DNA of 49,202 nt from Bradyrhizobium huanghuaihaiense (lineage in GTDB: Bacteria; Pseudomonadota; Alphaproteobacteria; Rhizobiales; Xanthobacteraceae): contig NZ_VLLA01000039.1 of the NCBI RefSeq assembly GCF_007830635.1, forward strand, positions 1 to 49,202, written 5' to 3'. Position 1 is the stretch's first letter. Each line of letters opens with the position of its first letter. Made by a program: the position numbers and the translations under genes. Shown piece after piece: positions 21,783 through 31,328 of the stretch. The notes beneath the pieces are model-generated. The model made no database searches and was not told the DNA's origin. It saw only the letters and a list, made by a program, of their open reading frames with translations.

Positions 21783-21803
21783 ACCGTGCCGACGCGGCAC
21801 GGT
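21783..21803 (+). promoter_or_regulatory. Hairpin before the gp25-like gene
   Basis: Perfect 8-bp stem ACCGTGCC/GGCACGGT with a 5-base loop, ending 7 bases before the ATG at 21811. No T-run follows, so it is not a classic terminator. It may block or tune ribosome entry, or protect the mRNA. Confidence 0.5.
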
Positions 21804-21810
21804 GCGCCTT

Positions 21811-22224
21811 ATGGCGACCATTGACCTCAACACCGGCAAGCCTCTCGAAGGCATCGACGATGTCTGGCAGTCGATTGCGACGATTCTGAGCACTTCGCTG
21901 AAGTCGCTCGTTATGGCCCGCGATTTCGGCTCGAAGATGCCGCGCCTTGTTGACCATGCCGTGTCGCCCGTCACGCTGATCGATTTCTACGCGGCCGTGC
22001 CGGAAGCGATCAATCGGAAGAGCCCTGAGTCCTTGATGGCTGAAGAGCCTCGCTTCCGCATCATTCAGATGGAGCTTTCCGACATGACGGATCAGGGCCA
22101 TGCCCAATTCGATATCGAGGGCATCTATTACCCGCGCGGCCATCTCGGCGACTACTCGGAAGCCCGAGACGCGCAGGGCCGCGTGATCCTTTCTGACAAC
22201 ATGGTCGTCGGGAGCTACGTCTAA
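21811..22224 (+). CDS. Baseplate wedge protein W (GPW/gp25 family)
   Basis: A 137-residue protein with the gp25 pattern: DDVWQSIATILSTSLKSLVMARDFGSKMPRLVDHAV, followed by a VPEAINR helix and EPRFRIIQMEL. It forms part of the wedge that initiates sheath assembly. ATG 21811 was chosen; a GTG three codons earlier falls in the hairpin. Its stop is shared with the start of the J gene. Confidence 0.88.
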   Translation: MATIDLNTGKPLEGIDDVWQSIATILSTSLKSLVMARDFGSKMPRLVDHAVSPVTLIDFYAAVPEAINRKSPESLMAEEPRFRIIQMELSDMTDQGHAQFDIEGIYYPRGHLGDYSEARDAQGRVILSDNMVVGSYV

Positions 22225-23081
22225 TGGACGCGCCGCTCCCGAACCTGCCGCTGCCTGTCATCGAGCGCGAGCCCGCGTTCCAGGCATTGTTCGACGCCCG
22301 CCTGACGCAGATGCGCGGCCTGCTTGAGACTGCCGGTCTCGATTGGGACACGTACATGCTGCGCTCGGACCCGATCAACAACTTCTGCCGCCATGCCGCC
22401 TATGGCGACCTGCTCTACGTCACGTCGCTCAACGACACGTTCCGCGCGACGCTGCTCGACTTCGGGCAGGGCGCGGACCTGATCGCGCAGGCGTCCGATT
22501 GGAACATGACGCAAGCCGATGGCGAGTCCCTCGACGATCTGCGACGCCGTTTGCGCGAGCGTAAGAAGGGGCAGGGCGGCTTCACCGACAATTGGTACAA
22601 AAGGTACGCCTTCGCTGCCGACCCGCTCCGCGTGGCCGACGTTGGCATTACGGGCGATGCTATGGGCGGGGTCAAGGTATCGATCCTGTCCAGCGAAGGC
22701 GACGGCGTCGCCAGCGCCGAACTGCTTGCGACCGTCACCGCTGCGCTCAACGACCCGCTCGTTCGCGGCGACAACGATCACATCGCGGTCGTTCCGGCCG
22801 TGATCCGCGTCGTCAATGTCGAGGCGGATGTATGGCTCTTGCCGGAAGCACCGGCGAGCGAGTTGCAGACGGCCGAAGATCGCCTCAAGGCCGAGTTCGC
22901 TGCGGCGCGCCGCCTGGGATGGGACTTCACGGCCGACTTCGTCATTGCCTCCCTGCGCACGTCCGGCGTTCGCCGGATCGTCATGATCACGCCCGCCGCC
23001 GACGACTATACGCGCGCGGAGCCCAATGAGGCGGTGGCGCTCGGCACCGTCAAGCTGAACTTCAACGGTCGGTCCTACTGA
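22224..23081 (+). CDS. Baseplate assembly protein J
   Basis: A 285-residue gpJ-like protein. The motif series NLPLPVIEREPAFQALFDAR, DPINNFCRHAAYGDLLYVTSLND, LLDFGQGADL and TPAADDYTRAEPNEAVALG is characteristic of the family. J forms the outer wedge of the contractile baseplate together with W and I. Starts with a one-base overlap on W and ends overlapping the start of I. Confidence 0.92.
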   Translation: MDAPLPNLPLPVIEREPAFQALFDARLTQMRGLLETAGLDWDTYMLRSDPINNFCRHAAYGDLLYVTSLNDTFRATLLDFGQGADLIAQASDWNMTQADGESLDDLRRRLRERKKGQGGFTDNWYKRYAFAADPLRVADVGITGDAMGGVKVSILSSEGDGVASAELLATVTAALNDPLVRGDNDHIAVVPAVIRVVNVEADVWLLPEAPASELQTAEDRLKAEFAAARRLGWDFTADFVIASLRTSGVRRIVMITPAADDYTRAEPNEAVALGTVKLNFNGRSY

Positions 23082-23932
23082 TGGCCGACCTGATCGACAT
23101 CGTCCCGCGCAACACGACGCCGCTTCAGCGTTCCGTTGTCCGCACCATCGACTCGCGCTCGCGCTACGCCGGGTTGGTGCAGTCGATCATCGACGTGCGC
23201 TATCTCGATGTGATCCCCGAAGACGTGCTGCCGTGGCTGTTGCGCCATTGGGGCCTCGAAGACGCGGCCGAGTTCGTCGCCGACCATCAGAGGCTCTACA
23301 AGGAAGGCAAGCGTTGGCAGACGCTCCGGGGCCGCGTGGAAGCTTATGAGATCGTCTTCGATTGGCTGGGCCTCGACGGCTTCTATGAGCGTGGCGACCA
23401 CGGAGCCGTGCGCTGGGGCCTGTTCCAGATCGGGCTCACGGAGCGACCCGACCAAGACACGCTGCTCAACCTGATCGGGCTGGCGAACCTCTCGAAGAAG
23501 GCGTCGAGCGTCCTGGGCCGCATCTATGGCGGCTATGACATCCGGCCGATGCGTCTCGACATGATGCGCCTCGACGGCGCGCTGCTCGACGATTGGTCCG
23601 GCGTCTATCTTCCCGGCATCAAGCCCAAGCTCTCGTTCGGCAAGCAGCACGGCGGGGAGATCGACTTCAACGTCGAGATGGACGGCGGTCTCTACGGCAC
23701 CGTGGAGGGCGTTGCGCGCTTCGAGGAAGGCTTCGTGCTCGACCGCTCGATGCTAGATGGCGAGGTCGTCGAGCCCTCCGTCGTCGCTATCCAGGCGTCC
23801 CTCTCGGGCGAGCAGATCGACTACGCGAAAGACGTTCCGATGCCTTGGCCGCGCGGGCCGTGGCCGAGCGTTTCCTACTCCAACATTGAACAGTACACGA
23901 TTTACGGAGGACCCGATGGCACTTCTGGTTAA
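23081..23932 (+). CDS. Tail protein I
   Basis: A 283-residue protein. The N-terminal region (VRTIDSRSRYAGLVQSIIDV...LPWLLRHWGLEDA...KEGKRWQTLRGRVEAYEIV) is the P2 gpI fold that links baseplate to tail fibres. The C-terminal 100 residues are beta-rich and longer than in P2 I, probably an adaptor for the next tail proteins. Its end overlaps the next start by 17 bases. Confidence 0.88.
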   Translation: MADLIDIVPRNTTPLQRSVVRTIDSRSRYAGLVQSIIDVRYLDVIPEDVLPWLLRHWGLEDAAEFVADHQRLYKEGKRWQTLRGRVEAYEIVFDWLGLDGFYERGDHGAVRWGLFQIGLTERPDQDTLLNLIGLANLSKKASSVLGRIYGGYDIRPMRLDMMRLDGALLDDWSGVYLPGIKPKLSFGKQHGGEIDFNVEMDGGLYGTVEGVARFEEGFVLDRSMLDGEVVEPSVVAIQASLSGEQIDYAKDVPMPWPRGPWPSVSYSNIEQYTIYGGPDGTSG

Positions 23933-24614
23933 TAGCGGGCGCGAAGGTCTCGCCGCCGCGCTGAAGTCTCGCACGATGTTTTTCGCCTGGGGGCGAGGGG
24001 ATTCGTGGTGGGGGCAGACCGACGTGAAGAACTACTCGTTCTCGGGCTCGCCCGAGCGCTTCATGCTCGATCATGCGCCGGTCTCGACGCTGGCCGTGAA
24101 GAGCGTCGATAGCGCCCTCACGTTCGAGACGCCGCGTGACTACACGTACAACGCCAACACCGGCGCGGTGACGCGCGTCAATGGTGGTCAGATCGTGGCC
24201 AGCGCTACCGTACAGGCGCATGTCGTCTATGGAACGCCGCAGCTTGGTTCCGACGAGACCGCTTTGGTCAACGAAGTGGGCCGTCGCATCGCGTCGTCGG
24301 TGGAGTTCGTCGTGCCGGATGACAACGGAAACATCAGCACGCCGGACGGCGCGCGTTGGACGATCTCGACGACGGCGACTCGCTATCTCTATTGCAGCGT
24401 GCTCTTCGATTACCTCGAAGCGGCAACCGAAACGATCCGCGAAGTCGGCATCTTCGTCGATGGCACGCGCAAGGCCGGGGTGCCTGAAGGGCAACTGTAC
24501 TTGACTCCCGATCAGGTCGCCGAACCTGGATACTTGCTCCTGCTCGACCGCTTCGCGGGCAAGGTTCGCTCCCCGAGTGAGCGGCAGGGATTCTCTTACG
24601 TTCTGGTGATCTGA
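23916..24614 (+). CDS. Phage tail protein, fibre/baseplate adaptor
   Basis: A 232-residue protein. ATG 23916 has the strong ribosome site GGAGG 8 bases upstream, and longer readings would fall within gene I. The sequence is beta-rich with aromatic residues (FAWGRGDSWWGQTD, YTYNANTGAVTRVN). Such proteins lie between I and fibre genes in P2-like rhizobial phages. No function beyond tail structure is assigned. Confidence 0.65.
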   Translation: MALLVNSGREGLAAALKSRTMFFAWGRGDSWWGQTDVKNYSFSGSPERFMLDHAPVSTLAVKSVDSALTFETPRDYTYNANTGAVTRVNGGQIVASATVQAHVVYGTPQLGSDETALVNEVGRRIASSVEFVVPDDNGNISTPDGARWTISTTATRYLYCSVLFDYLEAATETIREVGIFVDGTRKAGVPEGQLYLTPDQVAEPGYLLLLDRFAGKVRSPSERQGFSYVLVI

Positions 24615-24616
24615 AA

Positions 24617-27600
24617 ATGACTGACGCTCGCGATACCCTCCCGGCATACATCAACACCTTCGATCCGGCGAAGGGCTATCAGCGGATGGTGGCCCACTAT
24701 GATCGCTTCCTGACGAGCAACGAACTGAACGTTATTCAGGACATCGAAGCGAACCGCCTGAAGGGCGTCGCCGATGCGTTCTGGCGTGACGGTTCTCTCG
24801 TCAGCGGCGGTTCAATCGTGCTCGGGCCGATCATCAATGCAACCGTCGAGGCGCAGTTGGCGGCGGCCAAGGTCTACATTCGCGGCGCGGTGCATAGCAT
24901 CGACGCCCGCAGCTTCGTCATCTCGGCCGTTGGCACTGTCGTCATCGGCATCTGGCTCCGCACCTTCACCGCGACCTATGAGAACGATCCGACCCTCAAG
25001 GGTATGGCTCCGGGCACGCGGGCGCAGGGCGAGCCGGGCGCATCGGCGCTCGCGATGCTCGGCCGTTGGGGCTATGAAGGCGACGGCCAGGAAGGCGACT
25101 TCTTCCCGATCTATACCGTCAAGGACGGCACTATCGACACTCCGAACGAGCCCGGCATGGATGACGCCTGGGTGAACCTGCTCGCGCGCTATGACCGCGA
25201 GGCGCACGGCGGCTATGTCGTGGAAGGTTTCAACGTCAAGGCGCTCGGCCTCGACGAGTCCAGCAAGCAGACCTTCACGATCTCGGAAGGCACCATCAAC
25301 GTTTGGGGCTACAAGCGGACCCGGCCTGCCTCCGCGCGCCTTCGCGTTACCGAAGAGCCCGAGATCATGCTGCTCGATGACGAGCCGCATGCCGTCAATT
25401 CCGGCACGCAGACGATCAAGGTGCGGTTCGCGCCCATCGCCTCGATCAAGGAAGTCACGATCATCGCCGAGAAGACGGTGACGTTGACGCATGGCAACTT
25501 CAGTGGGGCCTCCGATACTTTGCCCGATCCCACCGTCCTCTCGATCCGTCAGGTCAAGCAGGGCGCGACCACCTATGCGCCGACCTCCGACTATAAGCTG
25601 ACCGGCGCGGCCGTGGATTGGTCGCCGAGCGGTGCGGAGATCGCGCCGGGCTCGACCTATCAGGTCACGTATCGCTACCTGACCAACGCCGAGCCGACCA
25701 ACATCACGCGCGATGGGTTCGACATCACCGGCGCGGCCGACGATACGACCGCGTTCATCAAGTACGAGACGAAGCTGCCGCGCTACGACGCCATCGTGGT
25801 CGATCAGCAAGGCGTGATCTCCTACCTGAAGGGCATTAGCTCGCTTTACGCGCCGCAGCCGACGACCGTCGCGCCGACGCTGCACAAGCTGGCCGATGTC
25901 TACAACAATTGGGGTCTCGTCCCGACCATCAAGCAAGTCGCGACCGTCCGCATGCCGTTCGCCGATCTGCGCAGCCTCGAAACGATGGTCAGCGACCTCT
26001 ACGCACTGGTTGCCGAAGAGCGGCTTCAGCGCGACGTGGATCGGAAGGAAGTCGCCTCGAAGCGCGGCGTGTTCGTCGATCCGATGCTCGGCGACGACAT
26101 GCGCGATCAGGGCCTTCCTCAGACCGGCGCGATCTTTGGCGGCCTGCTCTGGCTGCCGATCATCCCGACCGTCACGACGATGCCTGCCGACACGGCGCTC
26201 ACGTACACGTTCGAGAGCGTGTTCGAGCAGCGCCAGATCACCGGCGAGTCGAAGATCAACCCCTATGCGTCGTTCGGCCCTCCGGCGACCGACGTCGCAC
26301 TCGATCCCTCCGTCGATCTTTGGACCGACACCCAGGACGTTTGGACCTCAGTCTTCACGTCTCGCGTCGCTTGGCAGCGCACGAACTTCGCCGCTGGCCC
26401 GCTGATCGGCACGACCACGGAGACGACGGATCGCATCGTCAACAACGCCACGGTCGCGGAAGAGACCATCCGGCAGCGCTCGGTCGGCTTCACGATCCAC
26501 AAGTGGGGCTACAACGAAGTCCTGAAGAAGGTGACGTTCGACGACATCGACGTGACCCCGGCGGGCACCATCCGCGCGGACGGCAACGGCACCCTGACTT
26601 CGTCGTTCCAGATTCCGGCGAACGTCCCGGTCGGCGTGAAGCACGTCGCATTCGAGGGCGTCGGCGGCTCGACCGCGAACGCGCTCTATACCGCCTACGG
26701 CTGGCTGACCACGATCACCAACGAACGCACCATCGTCACGACCTATTGGTATAGCGCTGATCCTCTCGCGCAGACCTTCCGTCTGAGCGAGCCCCGGCAG
26801 GCGCTCGGCGTGGACGTGAAGTTCACCAAGGTCGGCGACAAGAGCAAGCCGGTGCGGGTCCAAATCCGCGAGGTCGAGCTTGGCCTTCCGACCGAGCGCG
26901 TCGTCGCCGAGTCGATCCTCGACATGAACACCGTGAAGGTCATCGACCCGCTCTCGGTTGCGCCCCGCGTCGAAAGCGATTGGACCTTCGCCGCCTTCGA
27001 ACGTCCCGTCACGCTGCGCGAGGATCGCAGCTATGCGATCACGCTTCTGACCGAAGACACGAACCATTCGGTCGCCATCGCCGACCTGGGCGGCTTCGAC
27101 CAGATCAACGGATGGGTGACGAGCAACGCCTTCCCGCTCGGCACCTTCCTCGACGGCTCGGACTCGCGTACCTGGCTGCCCAAGCCGGGCCGCTCGCTGG
27201 GCTTCCGCCTGCGCTGCGCCAAGTTCACCCAAGCCGTGAAGACCATCGAAGTCGGTGATCTGCCGGTCGTGAATTGCTCGGACCTGATGCCGCTGCTCGC
27301 GGCCGAGCGCCCCGAAGGAACCGCTATCGAGGTCGAGTTCGAGGCCCCGAACGGCGCGAAGTATGTGACGGCCCCGGCTGTGAACGTCTCGCTTCCGCAG
27401 GCCATCACCGGCACGCTGAAGGTCCGTCTGCGCGTGACCGGAAAGACCAGCCTGTGGCCGATCATGCTGCCCTACGTTCAGGTTGTGGCGGGCGCGATCC
27501 AGGCGGACGGCGACTACATCACGCGCGCCTTCGAGGCGGGCACCGACTCGAAGGTCCGGCTGATCCTCGACGTGTATCTGCCCGGCACCGCCACGTTCGA

Positions 27601-27832
27601 GGCGAAAATCCAGACCGGCGTCAACGCTGGCCTGCCGGTGTGGTCGGCCTCGAATGCGCTGACGCTCGAAAAGGCCACGCCGCTCGGCGACGGCTGGGAA
27701 GAGCGCCAGTACATGCTCGACCACGTCAATCTCTCGGTCTCGCGCGCGTATGTGAAGATCAGCGGCGGCCCCGCTGCTCGCTCGAACGCACGCAACATCC
27801 GCGCAGTCGCTGTCAAGTCCACCACGGGTTAA
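24617..27832 (+). CDS. Large tail protein with DUF4815-like N-terminus
   Basis: A 1071-residue structural protein, the largest in the window. The N-terminus (INTFDPAKGYQRMVAHYDRFLTS then ELNVIQDIEANRLKGVADAF) matches the start of DUF4815 tail proteins. The rest consists of several beta-rich modules (fibronectin-like around residues 245-370) and a C-terminal jelly-roll-like region. It lies between the adaptor and the tail fibre, so it probably forms a baseplate-attached side protein or long fibre shaft. Confidence 0.8.
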   Translation: MTDARDTLPAYINTFDPAKGYQRMVAHYDRFLTSNELNVIQDIEANRLKGVADAFWRDGSLVSGGSIVLGPIINATVEAQLAAAKVYIRGAVHSIDARSFVISAVGTVVIGIWLRTFTATYENDPTLKGMAPGTRAQGEPGASALAMLGRWGYEGDGQEGDFFPIYTVKDGTIDTPNEPGMDDAWVNLLARYDREAHGGYVVEGFNVKALGLDESSKQTFTISEGTINVWGYKRTRPASARLRVTEEPEIMLLDDEPHAVNSGTQTIKVRFAPIASIKEVTIIAEKTVTLTHGNFSGASDTLPDPTVLSIRQVKQGATTYAPTSDYKLTGAAVDWSPSGAEIAPGSTYQVTYRYLTNAEPTNITRDGFDITGAADDTTAFIKYETKLPRYDAIVVDQQGVISYLKGISSLYAPQPTTVAPTLHKLADVYNNWGLVPTIKQVATVRMPFADLRSLETMVSDLYALVAEERLQRDVDRKEVASKRGVFVDPMLGDDMRDQGLPQTGAIFGGLLWLPIIPTVTTMPADTALTYTFESVFEQRQITGESKINPYASFGPPATDVALDPSVDLWTDTQDVWTSVFTSRVAWQRTNFAAGPLIGTTTETTDRIVNNATVAEETIRQRSVGFTIHKWGYNEVLKKVTFDDIDVTPAGTIRADGNGTLTSSFQIPANVPVGVKHVAFEGVGGSTANALYTAYGWLTTITNERTIVTTYWYSADPLAQTFRLSEPRQALGVDVKFTKVGDKSKPVRVQIREVELGLPTERVVAESILDMNTVKVIDPLSVAPRVESDWTFAAFERPVTLREDRSYAITLLTEDTNHSVAIADLGGFDQINGWVTSNAFPLGTFLDGSDSRTWLPKPGRSLGFRLRCAKFTQAVKTIEVGDLPVVNCSDLMPLLAAERPEGTAIEVEFEAPNGAKYVTAPAVNVSLPQAITGTLKVRLRVTGKTSLWPIMLPYVQVVAGAIQADGDYITRAFEAGTDSKVRLILDVYLPGTATFEAKIQTGVNAGLPVWSASNALTLEKATPLGDGWEERQYMLDHVNLSVSRAYVKISGGPAARSNARNIRAVAVKSTTG

Positions 27833-27838
27833 TCAACC

Positions 27839-28747
27839 ATGCCGAACGATACCACCGAGCGCGGCTATCCGCTTCCGCACCCCGACAACGTTGCGCGTGA
27901 GGACGCGCAGCGGATTCGTGACGCCCTCACGGCGATCAGCGAAGACATGGAAGCGATGATCGTGGACCCCGCGTCCGAGACGGAAAAAGGCACCGTGCGC
28001 CTCGCCACGGCCGCCGAAGCAACTGCGGGCACGACGCAGGTCGCCGTGCCCGTTGTGAAGCGCGTCAAGGACATGATCACGTCGGCCACGGCCGTACTGC
28101 ACACGACCATCGTTGATGAGTACGGGGCCGCGATCACGTCCGCGATCACGTCGGCCATCAATGATCTGAAGGGCGGTGTCGATCCCGCCTATGACACGCT
28201 TGTCGAGATCGCCGCAAAGCTTACCGACATGACGCAGATCAATGCGATCCTGTCCTCTCTCGGCAACCGGCTCCGCATCGACACGGCGGCGCAGGGTTTG
28301 GATGCCACGCAAAAGTCCAACGGCCGCACGAACATCGGACTCGGTAGCGTCTCGACCAAGAACATTGCGACGACTGCCGAGCTTCGCAACAACACGAACG
28401 CCGGTGCGGTCACGGTCGATGCCGCCTGGGCTGCCGCCGACTATGTCGATCTCGGCAACGTCAGCGGCACGGTCACGCTCGACGGCAACAACGGCTCGCG
28501 ATTCAGGATGGTCCTTGTCGGGGCTGTGACGTTCACCCAGGTCAACTTCAAGAAGGGGCAGCCGCTCGACCTGCTGATCTTTCAGGACCCTACGGGAGGC
28601 CGCACGATCAGTTGGCAGACCTATTGGCTGTGGCCTAACGGCACGGTCCCCGCCATCGCGACGGCCGGGAACGCGGTCGCGCTGATCTATTCCGGCGTCT
28701 TCAACTTCGCCGGTTGGTTCTCGGGCGGCGGCTGGAAGGTCTCCTAA
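27839..28747 (+). CDS. Tail fibre protein
   Basis: A 302-residue protein. The opening (MPNDTTERGYPLPHPDNVAREDAQRI) and the EKGTVRLATAAEATAGTTQVAVP segment are classic for tail fibres of P2-like phages. A GLGSVSTKNIATTAELRNNT repeat typical of fibre tails follows, with a C-terminal beta domain that probably trimerises. Overlaps the following adhesin gene by one base, so the two are probably assembled together at the fibre tip. Confidence 0.85.
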   Translation: MPNDTTERGYPLPHPDNVAREDAQRIRDALTAISEDMEAMIVDPASETEKGTVRLATAAEATAGTTQVAVPVVKRVKDMITSATAVLHTTIVDEYGAAITSAITSAINDLKGGVDPAYDTLVEIAAKLTDMTQINAILSSLGNRLRIDTAAQGLDATQKSNGRTNIGLGSVSTKNIATTAELRNNTNAGAVTVDAAWAAADYVDLGNVSGTVTLDGNNGSRFRMVLVGAVTFTQVNFKKGQPLDLLIFQDPTGGRTISWQTYWLWPNGTVPAIATAGNAVALIYSGVFNFAGWFSGGGWKVS

Positions 28748-29337
28748 TGATCCTTCCGTTTCTTGTTCGGCCGGTGTTCAGCTTCGTCCGGCCTCCCGTG
28801 TTCCCCGGCAGCAACAACTACGGTCCCGGCACCTACGGCATCATCATCCCTGAGTACAATACTCTCACGGTGACGATTGCGGGTGCTGGCGGTGGTGGCG
28901 CTGGCTTGAGCGGTATCGACGATGGCGCCAACGAATACTTCGGCGGCACTGGCGGCACGTCCGCGTTCTCTGGAGCGGGCGTGTCTATGGTGGCGTTTGG
29001 AGGCGGCGGCTCTGGCAATTGGAATGGCGTGAACTTTCCGGGTGCTGCTGGCGGCCCCGGCGGCGCATCAGGAGGTAACAACGCTAACAGCGCTGGCGCT
29101 GGCAATGCGGGCGGCGCTGGTTATCACTTCCAAGGCGAAGACGGCAACCAATGGGACGGAACGCCGGGCGGGCGCGGCGGCTTTGTCAGATCAATCTTCA
29201 CCTTCGGCGCTGCCGGCGCACCCGTACCGGGGGCGTCTTACACGCTCACTTGCGGCGTAGGCGGCGGCGGCGGTTGGGGCGCGTTCGCCACGGGCAGCGC
29301 AGCCGCAAACGCATCTGCTAACATTCAATGGAGTTAG
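28747..29337 (+). CDS. Glycine-rich fibre-tip adhesin
   Basis: A 196-residue protein. After an N-terminal anchor of about 35 residues it is dominated by glycine-rich loops (AGAGGGGAG, GGGGSGNW, GGPGGASGG, GVGGGGGWG), the polyglycine-sandwich architecture of receptor-binding tips such as T-even gp38-type adhesins. It is expected to decide the host surface receptor. It overlaps both the fibre gene and the next gene. Confidence 0.75.
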   Translation: MILPFLVRPVFSFVRPPVFPGSNNYGPGTYGIIIPEYNTLTVTIAGAGGGGAGLSGIDDGANEYFGGTGGTSAFSGAGVSMVAFGGGGSGNWNGVNFPGAAGGPGGASGGNNANSAGAGNAGGAGYHFQGEDGNQWDGTPGGRGGFVRSIFTFGAAGAPVPGASYTLTCGVGGGGGWGAFATGSAAANASANIQWS

Positions 29338-29339
29338 AC

Positions 29340-29825
29340 GTGGACAAAATCGTCGTTCAGGAGACCAAGCCGGGCGTTTTCACCCAAGTCGCGTTCGGCC
29401 AGACGTTCGTCATCGACGACGTCCAACACGGCTGGCAAGTCGTCGAGCTTTGGTCTGACGCTGACCTCGCGGAGATCGGCGTCTACAGAGTCACCCCGGC
29501 GGTCCCGCCCGAAGGCTATGAGATCGTTAGCGCCAGCATCAAGCGCCTGGGCGGCGTGGTGAAACAGGTACTCGTTACCCGGCCGAGCCCGCCCCGGCCG
29601 TTGAAGGCGAGCGCCCGGCAACTGCGGCTCGCGATGAACACCCTCGGCATTCGCGACGAGATCGAAGAGTACGTGGCGTCGCAGTCGCGAGACGTGCAAG
29701 ATAGCTGGCAATGGACGACCGAGTTTGAAAGCAACCATCCGTTCGTTGTCGGCACGGCCGAGCATTTGAACAAGAACGAAGCGGAGCTTATCGCGCTCTT
29801 CACCCTTGCGCAGAGCATCCAGTAA
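29340..29825 (+). CDS. Probable fibre assembly/accessory protein (161 aa)
   Basis: GTG 29340 is preferred because GGAG lies six bases upstream; ATG 29328, inside the adhesin end, lacks a ribosome site. The sequence (VVQETKPGVFTQVAFGQTFVID) is beta-like, and the C-terminal 75 residues (ASARQLRLAMNTLGIRDEIEEYV...ELIALFTLAQ) are helical, a layout seen in tail-fibre assembly proteins. Last gene of the fibre cluster. Confidence 0.6.
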   Translation: MDKIVVQETKPGVFTQVAFGQTFVIDDVQHGWQVVELWSDADLAEIGVYRVTPAVPPEGYEIVSASIKRLGGVVKQVLVTRPSPPRPLKASARQLRLAMNTLGIRDEIEEYVASQSRDVQDSWQWTTEFESNHPFVVGTAEHLNKNEAELIALFTLAQSIQ

Positions 29826-29874
29826 GGGATACCGAAACGGTCCCGACGCCGGGCAGGGTGGTCGCTAGGGTACG

Positions 29875-29899
29875 CTCAATCCCAATACTGAGGATTGAG
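29875..29899 (+). promoter_or_regulatory. Hairpin covering the sheath ribosome site
   Basis: Perfect 8-bp stem CTCAATCC/GGATTGAG with a 9-base loop. The 3' arm contains or abuts the purine-rich ribosome site of the sheath gene, whose ATG is 8 bases downstream. It may regulate sheath translation. Confidence 0.5.
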
Positions 29900-29906
29900 A
29901 GAACAG

Positions 29907-31316
29907 ATGTCCCTTACCGATTTCCTTCACGGCGTCGAGACTGTCGTCGTCGATAGCGGCCCCCGGCCGATCCAGACCGTCCGCTCGTCCGTCATCGGAT
30001 TGATCGGCACCGCTCCCCTCGCGAACGAAGTGGCGTTCCCCCTCGACACTCCCGTACTCGTCAACCGTCGTCAGGCGGCGGCCATGATCGGCGCGACCGG
30101 CAGTCTGCCGCAGGCCATCGATTCGATTTACGATCAGGGCGGTGCCCTCATCGTCGTGGTCCGCGTCGCAGACGCGCAGACCGAGAACGAGCAGCTTTCC
30201 AAGATCATCGGCGGTGTTGACGCCGACACCGGCGCGTTCACCGGCATTCACGTCTTCCGCGCGGCCGAAGCCGAATGCGGCGTGTCCCCGATGATCCTGA
30301 TCGCGCCCGGCTTCACGCATCAGCGTCCGCTCGGCGTGGCCGGTCATACCGTGACCGCGCAGGGCAACGGCTACACCCAGGCGACTGTGGCCTTCACGGG
30401 CGGCGGTGCGGGCGCGGTGCTGCCGACCGCGAAGCCGATCATCACCGGCGGCAAGATCACCGGCCTTGAGTTCGACTCGCTCGGCTTCGGCATCGTCTCG
30501 CCGCTGACCGCGACCGTCACCGGCGACGGCACCGGCGCGACCATCACGATCCAGATCGGCGCTTCGGCGAACCCGGTCGTCAGCGAGTTGAAGCAACTGG
30601 CTGATGGCTTCAAGGCGCACATCATCGCCGATGGTCCCTCGACCACCGATGCCGCTGCGTTCGCCTATCGCAACGACCACGGCACGCGCCGCGTGTTCAT
30701 CGTCGATCCGACCGTCTCGGGTTGGTCCGTGAAGACCAGCACCTACGCGCTCGAACACTCGTCCGCCCGAGTGGCGGGCCTGATCTCGCGCGTGGACAAC
30801 GAGAAGGGCTTTTGGGAGTCGCCGTCGAACAAGGAGGTCTATGGCATCGGCGGCCTGGGCCGTCCCATCGACTACGCCTACGGCGACAAGAACAGCCGCG
30901 CGAACATTCTCAACGAGAATGAGATCGCGACGTTCATCCGCGACGAAGGTTGGTATCTGTGGGGCAACCGCACCTGCTCGGCCGATCCGAAGTTCGCCTT
31001 CCTGTCCGTCTCGCGTACCGGCGACATGATCGACATCTCCATCGCGAAGGCCCATCGCTGGGCGGTGGATCGCTCGATCACCAAGCAGTATTTCGAGGAC
31101 GTGACCGCATCGGTGAAGGCGTACATGCGCCAGCTTCGCGTGCGCGGTGCGATCCTCGGTGGTGACTGCTGGGTCGATCCCGAGTTCAACACCGAAGCCG
31201 ACATCTCGCAGGGTCATGTGACGTTCTCGTATGACTTCACCCCGCCGTACCCGGCCGAGCGTGTGACCTTCCGGTCGCATCTCGTCTCGGACTACATCCG
31301 CAACCTCTTCGCATAA
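29907..31316 (+). CDS. Tail sheath protein (P2 FI type)
   Basis: A 469-residue contractile sheath protein. N-terminal FLHGVETVVVDSGPRPIQTVRSSVIGLIGTAP is characteristic, as are NKEVYGIGGLGRPIDYAYGDKNS, GWYLWGNRTCSADPKFAFLSVSRTGDMI and the C-terminal TPPYPAERVTFRSHL. About 80 residues in the middle (ATVAFTGGGAGAVLPTAKPI onward) form an extra domain on the sheath surface, longer than in the smallest sheaths. It contracts to drive the tube through the envelope. Confidence 0.94.
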   Translation: MSLTDFLHGVETVVVDSGPRPIQTVRSSVIGLIGTAPLANEVAFPLDTPVLVNRRQAAAMIGATGSLPQAIDSIYDQGGALIVVVRVADAQTENEQLSKIIGGVDADTGAFTGIHVFRAAEAECGVSPMILIAPGFTHQRPLGVAGHTVTAQGNGYTQATVAFTGGGAGAVLPTAKPIITGGKITGLEFDSLGFGIVSPLTATVTGDGTGATITIQIGASANPVVSELKQLADGFKAHIIADGPSTTDAAAFAYRNDHGTRRVFIVDPTVSGWSVKTSTYALEHSSARVAGLISRVDNEKGFWESPSNKEVYGIGGLGRPIDYAYGDKNSRANILNENEIATFIRDEGWYLWGNRTCSADPKFAFLSVSRTGDMIDISIAKAHRWAVDRSITKQYFEDVTASVKAYMRQLRVRGAILGGDCWVDPEFNTEADISQGHVTFSYDFTPPYPAERVTFRSHLVSDYIRNLFA

Positions 31317-31328
31317 CGGGGACGAAAG